Assembly: GCF_016907655.1 (NCBI RefSeq)
Contig: NZ_JAFBCL010000001.1
Span: 3,320,001 to 3,384,000, forward strand
Length of the DNA: 64,000 bases
Direction of reading: 5' to 3'
Source of the DNA: Saccharothrix algeriensis
GTDB taxonomy: Bacteria > Actinomycetota > Actinomycetes > Mycobacteriales > Pseudonocardiaceae
Shown here: positions 29,341 through 38,485 of the stretch, piece by piece
Position numbering within the stretch: position 1 is the first letter of the stretch
How the letters are laid out: each line of letters opens with the position of its first letter
Made by a program: the position numbers and the translations under genes
Notes under the pieces: generated by a model
Told to the model about the DNA's origin: nothing
The model's input: only the letters and a program-made list of their open reading frames with translations
Databases searched by the model: none

Positions 29341-30972
29341 TCATCGGCGTCGCACCAGACGGCTGATCTTGTTCATCACCGGCTTCACCTCGGGTACGCG
29401 GAACACGGCCATCATCACGAAACTCAGCGGCAGGCCCACGACCGTGAGCACCACCATCTCCACCCAGGCCGTGGCGACCGGGCCGTCGGTCCCGATCAGG
29501 TGGACGGCGAGCCGGGACGCCCCGGCCGCGACCGCGAAACCGATGGCCGAGGCCACCACGGTGAGGCAGATCGTCCACGCCGTGTACCCCGTGCGCAGCC
29601 GCCCCAACCGGATCCGCAGCCACAGCTGCCCGATCAGGGCGCCGACGACGAAGCTCAGCGACATGGCGATCGACACGCCGACGGCGATCTTGTCCGGCGG
29701 CGAGAACGCGAGGACCGCGTACAGCAGCGCGATCCGGACCGCGACGATGACCGCCTGGACGAGCGTCGGCGTCCGGGCGTCCTTCAGCGCGTAGAACACC
29801 CGCAGCTGCAGCAGCGTGATCGCGTAGGGCACCAGGCCGAAGGCCGACAGCGCCAGCGCGGTGCCGATGCGCTCGCCGCCCTCGACCCCGGACTCGCCCC
29901 ACGAGAACACCGCGAGGCCGATCGCCACGCCGGCCACGGTCATCAGCGCGCTGAACGGCATCAGCAGGATGGACGACATCCGGTTGCCGAACGCGAGGTC
30001 GCCGACCAGCGCGCCGGTGTCGTTCGCCGCCGCCGCGCGGGACATCTTCGGCATCAGCGCCGTCAGCAGCGACACGCCCAGCACGCCGTAGGGCACCTGG
30101 GCGACGAGCCACTGGTAGTTGTAGACGGTGATCGCGCCGTGGTCGTAGGCCGTGACGCGGGTCAGCACCACCATGCTCGCGAACCCGAGCGCCACGTACA
30201 GCAGCACCCAGAACGCCAGCCCGCCGAACTCGGCCAGCCGCCGGTCCCAGCCCCACCGCCAGCGGAACCGGAAGCCCGTCCGCCGCATCGCCGGGACCAT
30301 CACCGCCGCCTGCACGCCGACGCCCAGCATCGTGCCCAGGCCCAGCACCAGCAGCTTCGGCTCGCCCATCCGCACCGGGTCGAGCGAGATCTCGCCCGGC
30401 ACCAGCCAGTACACGACCAGGACCACGATCACCACGAGGTTGTTCAGCACCGGCGCCCAGGTGGGCAGGCCGAACACGTGGCGCGTGTTGAGGATCGCGC
30501 CCAGCATCGCCGACAGGCCGTAGAAGACGATGCCCGGCAGCACGAGGTAGGCGAACGCCGTCACCAGCTCCGGGTTGGCCTCGGTCGCGTTGCCGATGAA
30601 CAGCGAGGTGAGCAGCGGCGCGCACACGACGGCGACCACCGTGCCCACGCCGAGCAGCGTGACCGACATGGTGACCAACCACTGCGCGTAGGACTCACCG
30701 CCGTCGTCGTCCTCCTTCTCGGCGCGCACCAGCAGCGGGATCGCCACCGACGTGAGCACGCCGCCGAGCAGCAGCTCGTTGATCATCGTCGGCAGCGTCG
30801 TCGCGACCTGGTACGAGTCGTTGAGGACGGTCGTGCCGACCAGCGTGACCAGCAGCAGCTTCGAGAGCAGGCCGGAGGCCCGGCTGACGACGGTGGCGAT
30901 GGCCATCGAGCCGGAGGCCCGCGCCACCGACGGGGGCTTCGGCTGTTCGACCACCTTGGTTGTTCCGCTCAA
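29341..30972 (-). CDS. murJ: Lipid II flippase MurJ
   Basis: 543-residue MVF-family flippase with about 14 membrane helices, moving lipid II across the membrane. ATVVSRASGLLSKLLLVTLVG is the conserved first helix. It ends after EVKPVMNKISRLVRRR with no kinase domain. The start is uncertain: TTG 30972 overlaps the upstream stop (TTGA) and gives coupling; the homologous part begins about residue 20. Same direction as DUF6049 upstream and the pseudokinase downstream. Confidence 0.93.
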   Translation of the reverse strand: MSGTTKVVEQPKPPSVARASGSMAIATVVSRASGLLSKLLLVTLVGTTVLNDSYQVATTLPTMINELLLGGVLTSVAIPLLVRAEKEDDDGGESYAQWLVTMSVTLLGVGTVVAVVCAPLLTSLFIGNATEANPELVTAFAYLVLPGIVFYGLSAMLGAILNTRHVFGLPTWAPVLNNLVVIVVLVVYWLVPGEISLDPVRMGEPKLLVLGLGTMLGVGVQAAVMVPAMRRTGFRFRWRWGWDRRLAEFGGLAFWVLLYVALGFASMVVLTRVTAYDHGAITVYNYQWLVAQVPYGVLGVSLLTALMPKMSRAAAANDTGALVGDLAFGNRMSSILLMPFSALMTVAGVAIGLAVFSWGESGVEGGERIGTALALSAFGLVPYAITLLQLRVFYALKDARTPTLVQAVIVAVRIALLYAVLAFSPPDKIAVGVSIAMSLSFVVGALIGQLWLRIRLGRLRTGYTAWTICLTVVASAIGFAVAAGASRLAVHLIGTDGPVATAWVEMVVLTVVGLPLSFVMMAVFRVPEVKPVMNKISRLVRRR

Positions 30973-33227
30973 CTCGTGCTCGACTTCTCCGGTGTGACGC
31001 CCGAGGCGTCGTTCGGCACCGCCGCCGCGGCGGCCCGCGAAGCGCGCGCCCGCCGGTAGATGCGCCGGGCGGACAGCAGCACCAGCAGGGCGCCGGCGAG
31101 GGCGGTGATGACGATGGTGATGGTCCCGTACGCCGAGGAGGACACCTCGAGCCGGGCCCGCTCACCGAGTTCCACGCCGTCCGGCGTGGTCAGCCGGACG
31201 TGCACCGGGAACCGCCCGGACCGCAGCACGTCCACCGGCACGGTGAGCTGCCGGTCGCCGCGCGCGGGCAGCACCTGGTCGCCGAGCTGCTGGGCGACGA
31301 TGCCGGGGGTGTCCTCGACCACGACCCGCACGGTGATCCGCACGTCCAGCCGGTTGCGGATGGTCACCGGGATGGGGCTGTCGCCGGACGCGAGCAGGAT
31401 CGGGCTGTTCGGCTCGCTGACCGTGACCTGGCCGCGCAGCGCCGCGAGCTGCTCCTCGGCGATGGCCAGCGCGGCGCGCGCGCCCGCCTCGTCGCCCCGC
31501 CACGCGCCGGACACCGCCCGCAGCAGGCTCAGCCGCAGCGGCGACACCAGGTCCGCGGGCTTGGTGGCGAGGGCGTCCTCCTGGCTCATCGACTCGGCCA
31601 GCCGCCCCAGCTCCTGCCAGGACCGCCCCACTTCGGCGGTCACCGCGGGCGGCACCTCCTGCGCGCCCGCCTCGACCGGGTAGCTCAGCGCCGCGACCTG
31701 CTCGGGCGGCGCCGCGCCCAGCAGCGCCTCGACCCCGACCGTCGTGGCGAACCCGCCGGCGACCAGCGACTTGGTGATCTGCAGGAACGTGTTGACCTCG
31801 CCCGTGGGCGCGTTCCAGCGCCGCGGCGGGCTGATCACCACGTTCTGCCCGTTGCCCTGGAAGCCGGTGCGGAAGGCGAGCGCGGCCAGCGCGTTCTGCA
31901 CCGACACCGGGCGCGTCTCGGCGGGGGTGGTGATGCCGGTCACCGTGCGGCCGGCGGCCGGGCCGCGCAGCGCGTCGGACACCATGCCGTCGATCCGGAC
32001 CGCGGTGAGCGGCTTGCCCGCCGGCGGGTCCAGCCGCACCGGGCCGGTGCCGGGCGTGCCGGCGACGGCGGACTGGTCGAGCACCAGCGACGTGACGCCG
32101 CGGGCGGCCAGGTCGCTGAGCGCCTGCTGGTCGAGCACGCCGTCCTCCGGCCACGCCAGGCCGGGCAGCGCCTGCACGTCGAGCACCTGGCGGACGACCT
32201 CCGCGCCCTGGCCCGCGAGCGCGGACAGCTCGGTGAGCTTGGCCCGCGACAGCGCGACCAGGTCGGCGTCGGCGTCGGGCAGCGCCACCACGCACCGGCC
32301 GCTCGCCAGCAGCTTGAGCCGCGCGAGCCACAGCTCGGCGTCGTTGCGGCCCTTGCCCGGGCCCCGGCCGCGGACCTGGTAGCCCTTGCCCATCGCCTGC
32401 ACGGTGCGCAGCAGGTCCGGGTCGACGGCCAGGCACACGGCGGGGCTCAGCGGGCCGTCCAGCGCCGACTCGTAGGCCATGAGCAGGCTGTGCAGCCGCC
32501 CGCCCAGCGCCAGCGAGGTCGCCAGCTCGTCGTCGGTGAGCACCGGCTCCTGGCCGCCGGACACCATGCGGGGGCGGTCGGCCAGCGGCCACAGCACGGT
32601 GAGCTTGGCCGGGTTCGCCGGCGGGCTCAGCGCCGCGCCGCCGGGCACCGCGAGCACCGGCAGCAGGGTGCTCAGCGCGGCGAGCCGGGCGCGGTCGCCG
32701 TAGTCGGGGCGGCCGTTGATGTTGGCCAGCACGGGGTAGACGCCGGGCTGCTCGACGCGCAGCGACGTGTTGCCCGTCCCGGTCACCGGCACGGTCAGGG
32801 CGAACGGCCTGCTCTGGCCCACCCGCAGCTCGTCGACGATCCGGGTGAACCAGGGCTGCCGGACCCCCGCGTCGGCCGGCTCGCGCAGCGCGCCCCGCAG
32901 GGCCTCCTCGTCGGTCAGCGCCTCGCCGCGCTCCAGGCGCAGGTCGATGTCGAAGATGTCGCGGTCGCCGACGTTGACGACCTTGCCGGTGATGGTGACC
33001 GAGTCCGCGCCGGCGGTGACCACCCGCGGCGCCAGCTCCTCGATGTCCAGCCGCAGCAGCGGCTGGGCGTTGCTGCCGGGTTGGAGGGACGCCGGTCGGG
33101 TCGCCCACACCTGGGTGGCGGGCGCCGGCTTGACCGGGATCCGGCCGCCGTCGGCGGGAGCCGCCGACGCCGGTGTGCCGGCGAGCAGGAACCCAGCCGC
33201 CGCGAGCGCGGACAGCAGCCGTTTCAC
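30969..33227 (-). CDS. DUF6049 family secreted/membrane protein (Rv3909-like)
   Basis: 752 residues with a signal peptide (VKRLLSALAAAGFLLAGTPASA), a large extracytoplasmic part, and a C-terminal transmembrane helix (TITIVITALAGALLVLLSARR) followed by a basic tail. Beta-sandwich-like segments occur at both ends (VTITGKVVNVGDRDIFDIDL; IPVTIRNRLDVRITVRVVV). No catalytic motif seen. Its place between mutT4 and murJ is conserved with mycobacteria, suggesting a cell-wall role. GTG 33227 is chosen because it begins the signal peptide; it is 2 nt after the mutT4 stop. Confidence 0.87.
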   Translation of the reverse strand: MKRLLSALAAAGFLLAGTPASAAPADGGRIPVKPAPATQVWATRPASLQPGSNAQPLLRLDIEELAPRVVTAGADSVTITGKVVNVGDRDIFDIDLRLERGEALTDEEALRGALREPADAGVRQPWFTRIVDELRVGQSRPFALTVPVTGTGNTSLRVEQPGVYPVLANINGRPDYGDRARLAALSTLLPVLAVPGGAALSPPANPAKLTVLWPLADRPRMVSGGQEPVLTDDELATSLALGGRLHSLLMAYESALDGPLSPAVCLAVDPDLLRTVQAMGKGYQVRGRGPGKGRNDAELWLARLKLLASGRCVVALPDADADLVALSRAKLTELSALAGQGAEVVRQVLDVQALPGLAWPEDGVLDQQALSDLAARGVTSLVLDQSAVAGTPGTGPVRLDPPAGKPLTAVRIDGMVSDALRGPAAGRTVTGITTPAETRPVSVQNALAALAFRTGFQGNGQNVVISPPRRWNAPTGEVNTFLQITKSLVAGGFATTVGVEALLGAAPPEQVAALSYPVEAGAQEVPPAVTAEVGRSWQELGRLAESMSQEDALATKPADLVSPLRLSLLRAVSGAWRGDEAGARAALAIAEEQLAALRGQVTVSEPNSPILLASGDSPIPVTIRNRLDVRITVRVVVEDTPGIVAQQLGDQVLPARGDRQLTVPVDVLRSGRFPVHVRLTTPDGVELGERARLEVSSSAYGTITIVITALAGALLVLLSARRIYRRARASRAAAAAVPNDASGVTPEKSSTS

Positions 33228-33229
33228 GC

Positions 33230-33772
33230 CTACTCCGCTCCGTCCACGTTGGCGTCGGCCAGGTCGGAACCGGCCGGGTCTGATTCGGCAAGGAGTTCGA
33301 CGGCGCGGCGCACGAGGCGCCGCTCGTCCGCGTAGGCGAGCCGTTCGTCCAGTTCGCCAAGGGGCACCCACGCCACCTCGGTGACCTCCACGTCTTCGTC
33401 GGAAAGCTCGCCGCCCAGCGCTTCGAGGAGGAAGTGGTGGACGGTCTTGTGCACCCGGCGGTCCTCGGCGACGAACCAGTAGTCGATCGAACCGAGGGGC
33501 CGCAGCACCCTGCTATGAATACCGGTCTCCTCCGCGACCTCGCGCACCGCGGTCTGTTCCGCGGTCTCGCCGGCCTCGATGTGGCCCTTGGGCAGTGACC
33601 AGAGCAGCCTGCCACGCCGGTCCAACCGCCCGATGATCGCGGCGGCCCGGTGGCGGGTGTCCAGCACCAACCCGCCCGCCGAGGTCTCGTCGACGGTCTT
33701 CAGCCGGCGGCCCCGGCGCCGGTTCCGGCGCCTCGGCTTGGGACCGCCGGAGCGACCGGACGAGTGGGGCAT
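33230..33772 (-). CDS. mutT4: Nudix hydrolase MutT4-like
   Basis: 180-residue Nudix hydrolase with box [23 protein letters not shown] (about residues 63-85) after [11 protein letters not shown]. The N-terminal 25 residues are very basic ([14 protein letters not shown]). Orthologous by position to mycobacterial Rv3908. May clean oxidised nucleotides or diadenosine polyphosphates; substrate unproven. It is divergent from pcnA across 136 bp and leads the DUF6049-murJ-pseudokinase series. Confidence 0.88.
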   Translation of the reverse strand: MPHSSGRSGGPKPRRRNRRRGRRLKTVDETSAGGLVLDTRHRAAAIIGRLDRRGRLLWSLPKGHIEAGETAEQTAVREVAEETGIHSRVLRPLGSIDYWFVAEDRRVHKTVHHFLLEALGGELSDEDVEVTEVAWVPLGELDERLAYADERRLVRRAVELLAESDPAGSDLADANVDGAE

Positions 33773-33908
33773 GACCTGATGGTAGTGCCGAGCAGCGGTG
33801 ACGGGCCGTGCCCGGCAGGTCGCCGACGGTGATCAACCGGCCGGTGGGCCGGGCGGCCGGAAAAGTGTGGGAGTTGCCACAGCCCGCGGACCAGTACGCT
33901 GGCTCCTC

Positions 33909-35336
33909 GTGTCCGGATCCGACGTTCCCACCGACGTGGTCGAGTTGCTGAGCGCCTTCCCCGTGGCCGACGAGCTGGCGCGGCGGTTCGCCGCGGCCGG
34001 CCACCGGCTCTACCTGGTCGGGGGCAGCGTCCGCGACGCCCTGCTGGGGCGGCTGTCCGGCGACCTCGACTTCACCACCGACGCCCGCCCGCCCGCCGTG
34101 CAGGCGCTGCTGGCCGGGTGGGCGGACGCGGTCTGGGACACCGGCATCGCGTTCGGCACGGTCGGCGCGACCAAGCGCGGGCAGACGGTGGAGATCACCA
34201 CCTTCCGCGCGGACTCCTACGACGGGGTGACCCGCAACCCCGAGGTGACCTTCGGCGACACCGTCGAGGGCGACCTCGCGCGGCGCGACTTCACCGTGAA
34301 CGCGATGGCGTTCGACCTGGTGGAGCGGGTGCTGGTGGACCCGACCGGCGGGCGGGCCGCGCTGGCGGCGAAGGTGCTGGACACGCCGGCGACGCCGCAG
34401 GAGTCGTTCTCCGACGACCCGCTGCGGATGCTGCGCGCGACCCGGTTCGTGTCGCAGCTGGGCTTCACGCCCGCGCCGCGCGTGGTGGAGGCGATGGCGG
34501 ACATGGCGGGCGAGCTGGCCCGGATCACCCCCGAGCGGGTCCAGGTCGAGCTGTCCAAGCTGCTCACCGGCTCCTGCCCGCGCGCCGGCGTCGAGCTGAT
34601 GGTGTCGACCGGGCTGGCGGACGTCGTGCTGCCCGAGCTGCCCGCGATGAAGCTGGAGATCGACGAGCACCACCAGCACAAGGACGTGTTCCACCACTCG
34701 CTGGTGGTGCTGGAGCAGGCCGTCGACCTGGAGGAGGGCGGCCCCGACCTGGTGCTCCGGATCGCCGCGCTGCTGCACGACATCGGCAAGCCCGACACCC
34801 GGCGGTTCGAGGAGGGCGGCGGCGTCTCGTTCCACCACCACGAGGTGGTCGGCGCGAAGATGGTCCGCAAGCGCTTGCGGGCGTTGCGGTACTCGAAGGA
34901 GGTCGTGGAGGACGTCGCCCAGCTCGTGTACCTCCACCTGCGGTTCCACGGCTACGGCTCCGGGGGGTGGACGGACTCGGCGGTCCGCCGGTACGTGACC
35001 GACGCGGGCCACCTGCTGCCCCGCCTGCACAAGCTCGTGCGGGCCGACTGCACCACGCGCAACAAGCGCAAGGCCAACGCGCTGCAGCGCACCTACGACG
35101 AGCTGGAGCGCCGGATCGAGCGGATCGCCGCCGAGGAGGACCTGCGGCGCGTGCGGCCCGACCTCGACGGCAACGAGATCATGCGGCTGCTCGGCCTGCC
35201 GCCCGGCCCGCAGGTCGGCCGGGCGTGGAAGTTCCTCAAGGAGCTGCGCCTGGACCGGGGGCCGCTGGAGCACGACGAAGCGGTGGCGGAGCTGTTCGCG
35301 TGGGCGCGGTCGGAGGGCATCGAGCCGCCGGCGTGA
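33909..35336 (+). CDS. pcnA: CCA tRNA nucleotidyltransferase
   Basis: 475-residue class II nucleotidyltransferase that adds or repairs CCA at tRNA 3' ends. Motifs: LVGGSVRDALLG, metal aspartates in DLDFTTDA, RRDFTVNAMA, and DDPLRMLRATRF. A C-terminal HD phosphohydrolase domain has HHSLVV, LLHDIGKP and HHHEVVGAKM. Start GTG 33909 follows a TACGCT -10 by 8 nt, so it is likely leaderless; the frame extends upstream without homology. Confidence 0.94.
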   Translation: MSGSDVPTDVVELLSAFPVADELARRFAAAGHRLYLVGGSVRDALLGRLSGDLDFTTDARPPAVQALLAGWADAVWDTGIAFGTVGATKRGQTVEITTFRADSYDGVTRNPEVTFGDTVEGDLARRDFTVNAMAFDLVERVLVDPTGGRAALAAKVLDTPATPQESFSDDPLRMLRATRFVSQLGFTPAPRVVEAMADMAGELARITPERVQVELSKLLTGSCPRAGVELMVSTGLADVVLPELPAMKLEIDEHHQHKDVFHHSLVVLEQAVDLEEGGPDLVLRIAALLHDIGKPDTRRFEEGGGVSFHHHEVVGAKMVRKRLRALRYSKEVVEDVAQLVYLHLRFHGYGSGGWTDSAVRRYVTDAGHLLPRLHKLVRADCTTRNKRKANALQRTYDELERRIERIAAEEDLRRVRPDLDGNEIMRLLGLPPGPQVGRAWKFLKELRLDRGPLEHDEAVAELFAWARSEGIEPPA

Positions 35337-35414
35337 CCCCGCGGCGCCGCGATGTGCCGGCGGAATCACCCGCTTCCCGTTAGCCGAGTGACAGCCGGTT
35401 GCGAGACCATGACT

Positions 35415-35433
35415 GTGTGCGCTGAACGCACAC
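35415..35433. promoter_or_regulatory. Palindrome upstream of LuxR-type gene
   Basis: GTGTGCG-CTGAA-CGCACAC, 16 bp before the ATG of the next gene; an operator or 5' hairpin. Function unknown. Confidence 0.5.
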
Positions 35434-35448
35434 TGGGGGTGGTGTCGC

Positions 35449-35940
35449 ATGAACGCCTGGGGACTGTCCGGCGAAGGGAGTGGTCCGGCGCGGCGGCTGT
35501 CCGCGCTGGACGACCGGCAGCGCGCCGTGCTGCGGTGCCTGGCCAGGGGGCTGGCCGACCACGAGATCGCGTGCGTGCTCGCGGTGAGCCGGTGGGAGGT
35601 CGAGTCGGTCGTGGCGGAGATCCTGCGGGTGCTCGACCTGCGGGACCGGATGGCGGCGGTGGTGTTCGCCCACGAGACGGGGCTGATCCGGCTGCCGGTG
35701 CCTGTGCTGGATTGCCGCGACTCCGTCGCGGCGGGCTCGGCCGCCTTTGGTCGGCAGTTCGAGCCTGATTCCCCTCCAATCGGGTCTGTGTCCGATGGCC
35801 GCGACTCCGTCGCGGCGGGCTCGGCCGCCTTTGGTCGGCAGTTCGAGCCTGATTCCCCTCCAATCGGGCCTTCGGCTCGGTTGGAGGGGAATCAGGCTCG
35901 ACCTACCGACGCGGCCTCGCGGGGGGCGCGGTACTGGTGA
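35449..35940 (+). CDS. LuxR-type HTH protein with repeat-derived tail
   Basis: 163 residues. Residues about 17-80 form a LuxR/FixJ helix-turn-helix (LSALDDRQRAVLRCLARGLA, DHEIACVLAVSRWEVESVVAEIL) with no receiver domain, like many short actinobacterial regulators. From residue 88 the protein is a 28-residue unit repeated twice (RDSVAAGSAAFGRQFEPDSP) and then the other arm of a palindrome. The natural protein probably ended soon after GLIRLPVP and gained this tail from an inserted repeat. ATG 35449 is weakly supported by GGGGGTGGTG. Confidence 0.72.
   Translation: MNAWGLSGEGSGPARRLSALDDRQRAVLRCLARGLADHEIACVLAVSRWEVESVVAEILRVLDLRDRMAAVVFAHETGLIRLPVPVLDCRDSVAAGSAAFGRQFEPDSPPIGSVSDGRDSVAAGSAAFGRQFEPDSPPIGPSARLEGNQARPTDAASRGARYW
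35714..35900. repeat. 84-bp-period direct repeat plus palindrome
   Basis: A 71-bp segment (35714-35784) is repeated exactly at 35798-35868, period 84 bp, so the reading frame is kept. The end of the second copy (35844-35863, CGAGCCTGATTCCCCTCCAA) is then followed after 17 nt by its perfect complement (35881-35900), forming a 20-bp-stem hairpin. This looks like an inserted repeat element within or at the end of a gene. Confidence 0.9.
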
Positions 35941-35968
35941 GCCTCGCGAGGGGCGGTACCGGTGAGGG

Positions 35969-37267
35969 TCAGGGGCGGTGGGGTCTGGGGGCCAGGAGCA
36001 GGTAGGCGGCTATGCCCACCAGGTAGGCCGCGGACGCCGTGATGATCAGGCCCGGTGAGCGGCCGTCCAGGGGCACCACGGCGGCGGCGGTGGTCACGGC
36101 CGCCACCTGGGTGGCGTTGAACAGGGTGTCGTAGAGGGCGAACACGCGGCCTCGGACCTCGTCGCCGATGTCGCCCTGCACGGCCGCGTCCACGCACAGC
36201 TTGACCACCTGGCCCGCGAAGGTCAGGACGAACGACGCGGCCAGGGTGGTCGGCAGCAGCATCGGCAGGCCCAGGCCGAGCTGGGCGGCGGCGGCCAGGC
36301 CGAGCGCTCCGCACACCGCGCCCCGGCGGCCGAGCACGTCCACGACCCGGTCCGTGAGCAGGCCGGCGAGCAGGATGCCCGCGCCGCCCGCGACGGCGAC
36401 CTCGCCGAGCCCGGCCAGACCCGCCTTGAACGGCCCGACGTCGGTGAACGTGTGGCGCATCAGCAGCAGCGTGATCAGCAGCGACGCCCCGAACGCGGCC
36501 CGGTGCGCCAGCAGCGCCAGCAGCGCGGCGGCCACGCTCGGCGTCCGCCACGCGGCCCGGCCGCCGTCCAGCAGGCCGCGCGCCACGGCGGTGAGGGTGC
36601 GGCTGGGCTCGTCCACCTCGTCCGGGCCGAGCGCGCCCCGGGCGAACCGGGACGCCAGGAACGCGGCGACCAGCGACCCGACGACGGCGAACGCCGTGGT
36701 GCCCGCCGAGCCGCCGTCCCCGGAGCCCAGCACCTCCCGCAGCCCGACCGCGCAGCCCGCGCCGACCACGGCGGTGAGCGCGCCGGCGGTGGTGGCGAAC
36801 GCGTTGGCCTCGACCAGGTGGTCCGGCCCGACGACGTGCGGCAGCGAGGCGGACAGGCCCGAGCCCGCGAACCGGCTCACGCCCGTGACGAACAGCGCCG
36901 CCGCGTACAGCGGGACGCCGTCCAGGCCGGCCCCGACGGCGGCGGCGGTGAGCAGGATGAACACGGCGCGGACGAGGTTGGCGGCGACCAGGACCCGGCG
37001 GCGGTCCCACCGGTCCAGTAGCGCGCCCGCGAACGGCCCGACGACCGAGTACGGCAGCAGCAGCACGGCGAAGCCGGCCGCGACCGCGAGCGGGTCGGCG
37101 TGCCGCTCCGGGTTGAACAGCACCGCGCCGGCCAGGCCCGCCTGGAACAGCCCGTCGCCCCACTGCGCCGCCAGCCGGGAGGCGAACAGCCTGCGGAAGC
37201 CCGCTGTCGCGAGGAGCCTCCGGATGCCGAGGTGGTGCTGTGCCGTGGCCGTCCCGGCGGTGTTCAC
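35969..37267 (-). CDS. MFS transporter
   Basis: 432-residue major facilitator with about 12 hydrophobic segments. Motif A-like DRWDRRRVLVAANLVRAVF between helices 2 and 3, and the second-half equivalent DRVVDVLGRRGAVCGAL. Closest in style to the EntS-like/MFS_3 efflux group. Substrate unknown. ATG at 37267. It converges with the LuxR-type gene and diverges from yqgE. Confidence 0.85.
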   Translation of the reverse strand: MNTAGTATAQHHLGIRRLLATAGFRRLFASRLAAQWGDGLFQAGLAGAVLFNPERHADPLAVAAGFAVLLLPYSVVGPFAGALLDRWDRRRVLVAANLVRAVFILLTAAAVGAGLDGVPLYAAALFVTGVSRFAGSGLSASLPHVVGPDHLVEANAFATTAGALTAVVGAGCAVGLREVLGSGDGGSAGTTAFAVVGSLVAAFLASRFARGALGPDEVDEPSRTLTAVARGLLDGGRAAWRTPSVAAALLALLAHRAAFGASLLITLLLMRHTFTDVGPFKAGLAGLGEVAVAGGAGILLAGLLTDRVVDVLGRRGAVCGALGLAAAAQLGLGLPMLLPTTLAASFVLTFAGQVVKLCVDAAVQGDIGDEVRGRVFALYDTLFNATQVAAVTTAAAVVPLDGRSPGLIITASAAYLVGIAAYLLLAPRPHRP

Positions 37268-37289
37268 CCGACGAGCCTATGCCCAGCTG

Positions 37290-37437
37290 CCACGGAGGCC
37301 GGACCCGCAGTGGGTCCGGCCTCCGTGGCGCCAGGCGCCCGGTCGCCTCTCGGCGGGTTGCGCTTCGCGGCTCCAGCCGGACGGTATTCCGCGAAGGCGG
37401 TTTGTGTTGGGCCCGGGGGACTCGATGGCGCCTGGCG
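37290..37437. repeat. Palindromic intergenic region between MFS and yqgE
   Basis: Perfect 17-bp hairpin (CCACGGAGGCCGGACCC, 37290-37306 with 37312-37328). Beside it are GGCGCCAGGCG (37327-37337) and its complement CGCCTGGCG ending at 37437, enclosing CTTCGCGG/CCGCGAAG. This fills most of the 243-bp gap that should hold both divergent promoters. No gene was recognised. Confidence 0.6.
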
Positions 37438-37510
37438 GTCGGTACAACGGACACGGTAGCCCGGATGTTCCGCTCCCGGTGTGACGTGCGCCGTCTGGGA
37501 TCATGTCCCC

Positions 37511-38083
37511 GTGCGACCTGACGCCGAAGTCGAACCGGGTTCCCTGCTGGTCGCGGCACCGAGCCTGACCGACTCGAACTTCCGCCGCACGGTGGTCTAC
37601 GTCATCGACCACCGGGGCGAGGGCACGCTGGGCGTGGTGCTCAACCGGCCCAGCGAGGTCGCCGTGCACGACGTCCTGCCGGCCTGGGGCCCGCACGTGA
37701 GCCGGCCCCGGGCCGTCTACATCGGCGGCCCGGTCGAGCAGAAGACCGCGTTGTGCCTGGCCGCGCTGCGCACGGGCGAGGACCACCGGTCGATCGAGGG
37801 CGTGGTGAACGTCCACGGCCCGGTCGCGCTGATCGACCTGGACTCCGACCCGGACGCCCTGGTCGCCAGGGTGCGCGGCCTGCGGGTGTTCGCGGGCTAC
37901 TCGGGGTGGGGCGAGGACCAGCTCGCGGGCGAGATCGAGCGCGGCGACTGGATCGTGGTGCCGGGGCTGCCCGACGACGTCCTCACCCCGCCGAACACCG
38001 ACCTGTGGGGCCGGGTGCTGCGGCGGCAGGGGATGCCGACCGCGCTGCTGGCCACGTTCCCGCTGGACGTGCGGCGCAACTAG
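37511..38083 (+). CDS. YqgE/AlgH family protein (UPF0301)
   Basis: 190-residue YqgE/AlgH protein of unknown biochemical role. Family signatures GSLLVAAPSLTDSNFRRTVV, LGVVLNRPSEVAV, YIGGPVEQKTALCL, and FAGYSGWGEDQLAGEIERGD are present. Start GTG 37511 gives the usual N-terminus; GTG 37481 would add ten residues. It probably has a very short leader. Confidence 0.9.
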   Translation: MRPDAEVEPGSLLVAAPSLTDSNFRRTVVYVIDHRGEGTLGVVLNRPSEVAVHDVLPAWGPHVSRPRAVYIGGPVEQKTALCLAALRTGEDHRSIEGVVNVHGPVALIDLDSDPDALVARVRGLRVFAGYSGWGEDQLAGEIERGDWIVVPGLPDDVLTPPNTDLWGRVLRRQGMPTALLATFPLDVRRN

Positions 38084-38086
38084 CCG

Positions 38087-38485
38087 TCAGGCGCGCTGGA
38101 GGACGCCGCAGGCCCCGGCGCAGGCGCAGCCGCCGCACCCGGAGGGGGCGGGCTCCGGCATGGCGTCGGCCGCGCGGTGGCCCAGGACGCCGCCGGCGGC
38201 GGCGATCACCAGGGCGCCGACCAGGCCGATCAGGCCCACGACCAGCGCGGTGCCCGGGTTGGCGGCCACCGCGGCGGCGCTGGCCAGCGCGATCGCACCG
38301 GCCACCAGGGTCGGCACCCCGGCGATCCGGTTGGCCAGCGCGAACGCCTCGTCGTCGCGCAGCGTCGCCTTGGTCCGCACGCCGAAGAAGCGGTTGCGCC
38401 CGAGTCGGCCGCGCGTCCCCAGGGCGCCGACGGCCACGAACGCCACGCCCACCAGCCCCAGCACCACGAGCAGCACGATGTTCAC
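38087..38485 (-). CDS. SdpI family membrane protein with Cys-rich tail
   Basis: 132 residues. An N-terminal helix (IVLLVVLGLVGVAFVAVGAL) is followed by the SdpI/YhfL motif GRNRFFGVRTKATLRDDEAF and two more helices. The last 25 residues are cysteine-rich (CGGCACAGAC, five Cys), an unusual addition suggesting metal binding. SdpI itself is an immunity protein to a killing factor; here the role is unknown. Converges with yqgE with only 3 bp between. Confidence 0.78.
   Translation of the reverse strand: MNIVLLVVLGLVGVAFVAVGALGTRGRLGRNRFFGVRTKATLRDDEAFALANRIAGVPTLVAGAIALASAAAVAANPGTALVVGLIGLVGALVIAAAGGVLGHRAADAMPEPAPSGCGGCACAGACGVLQRA

Noticed and set aside
33798..33908. N-terminal extension of pcnA
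   Set aside because: The 37 extra residues have no family similarity, and a -10 element lies just before GTG 33909.
35366..35863. 165-codon frame antisense to the LuxR-type gene
   Set aside because: Its peptide is the reverse reading of the 71-bp direct repeats; the plus strand carries a real HTH domain.
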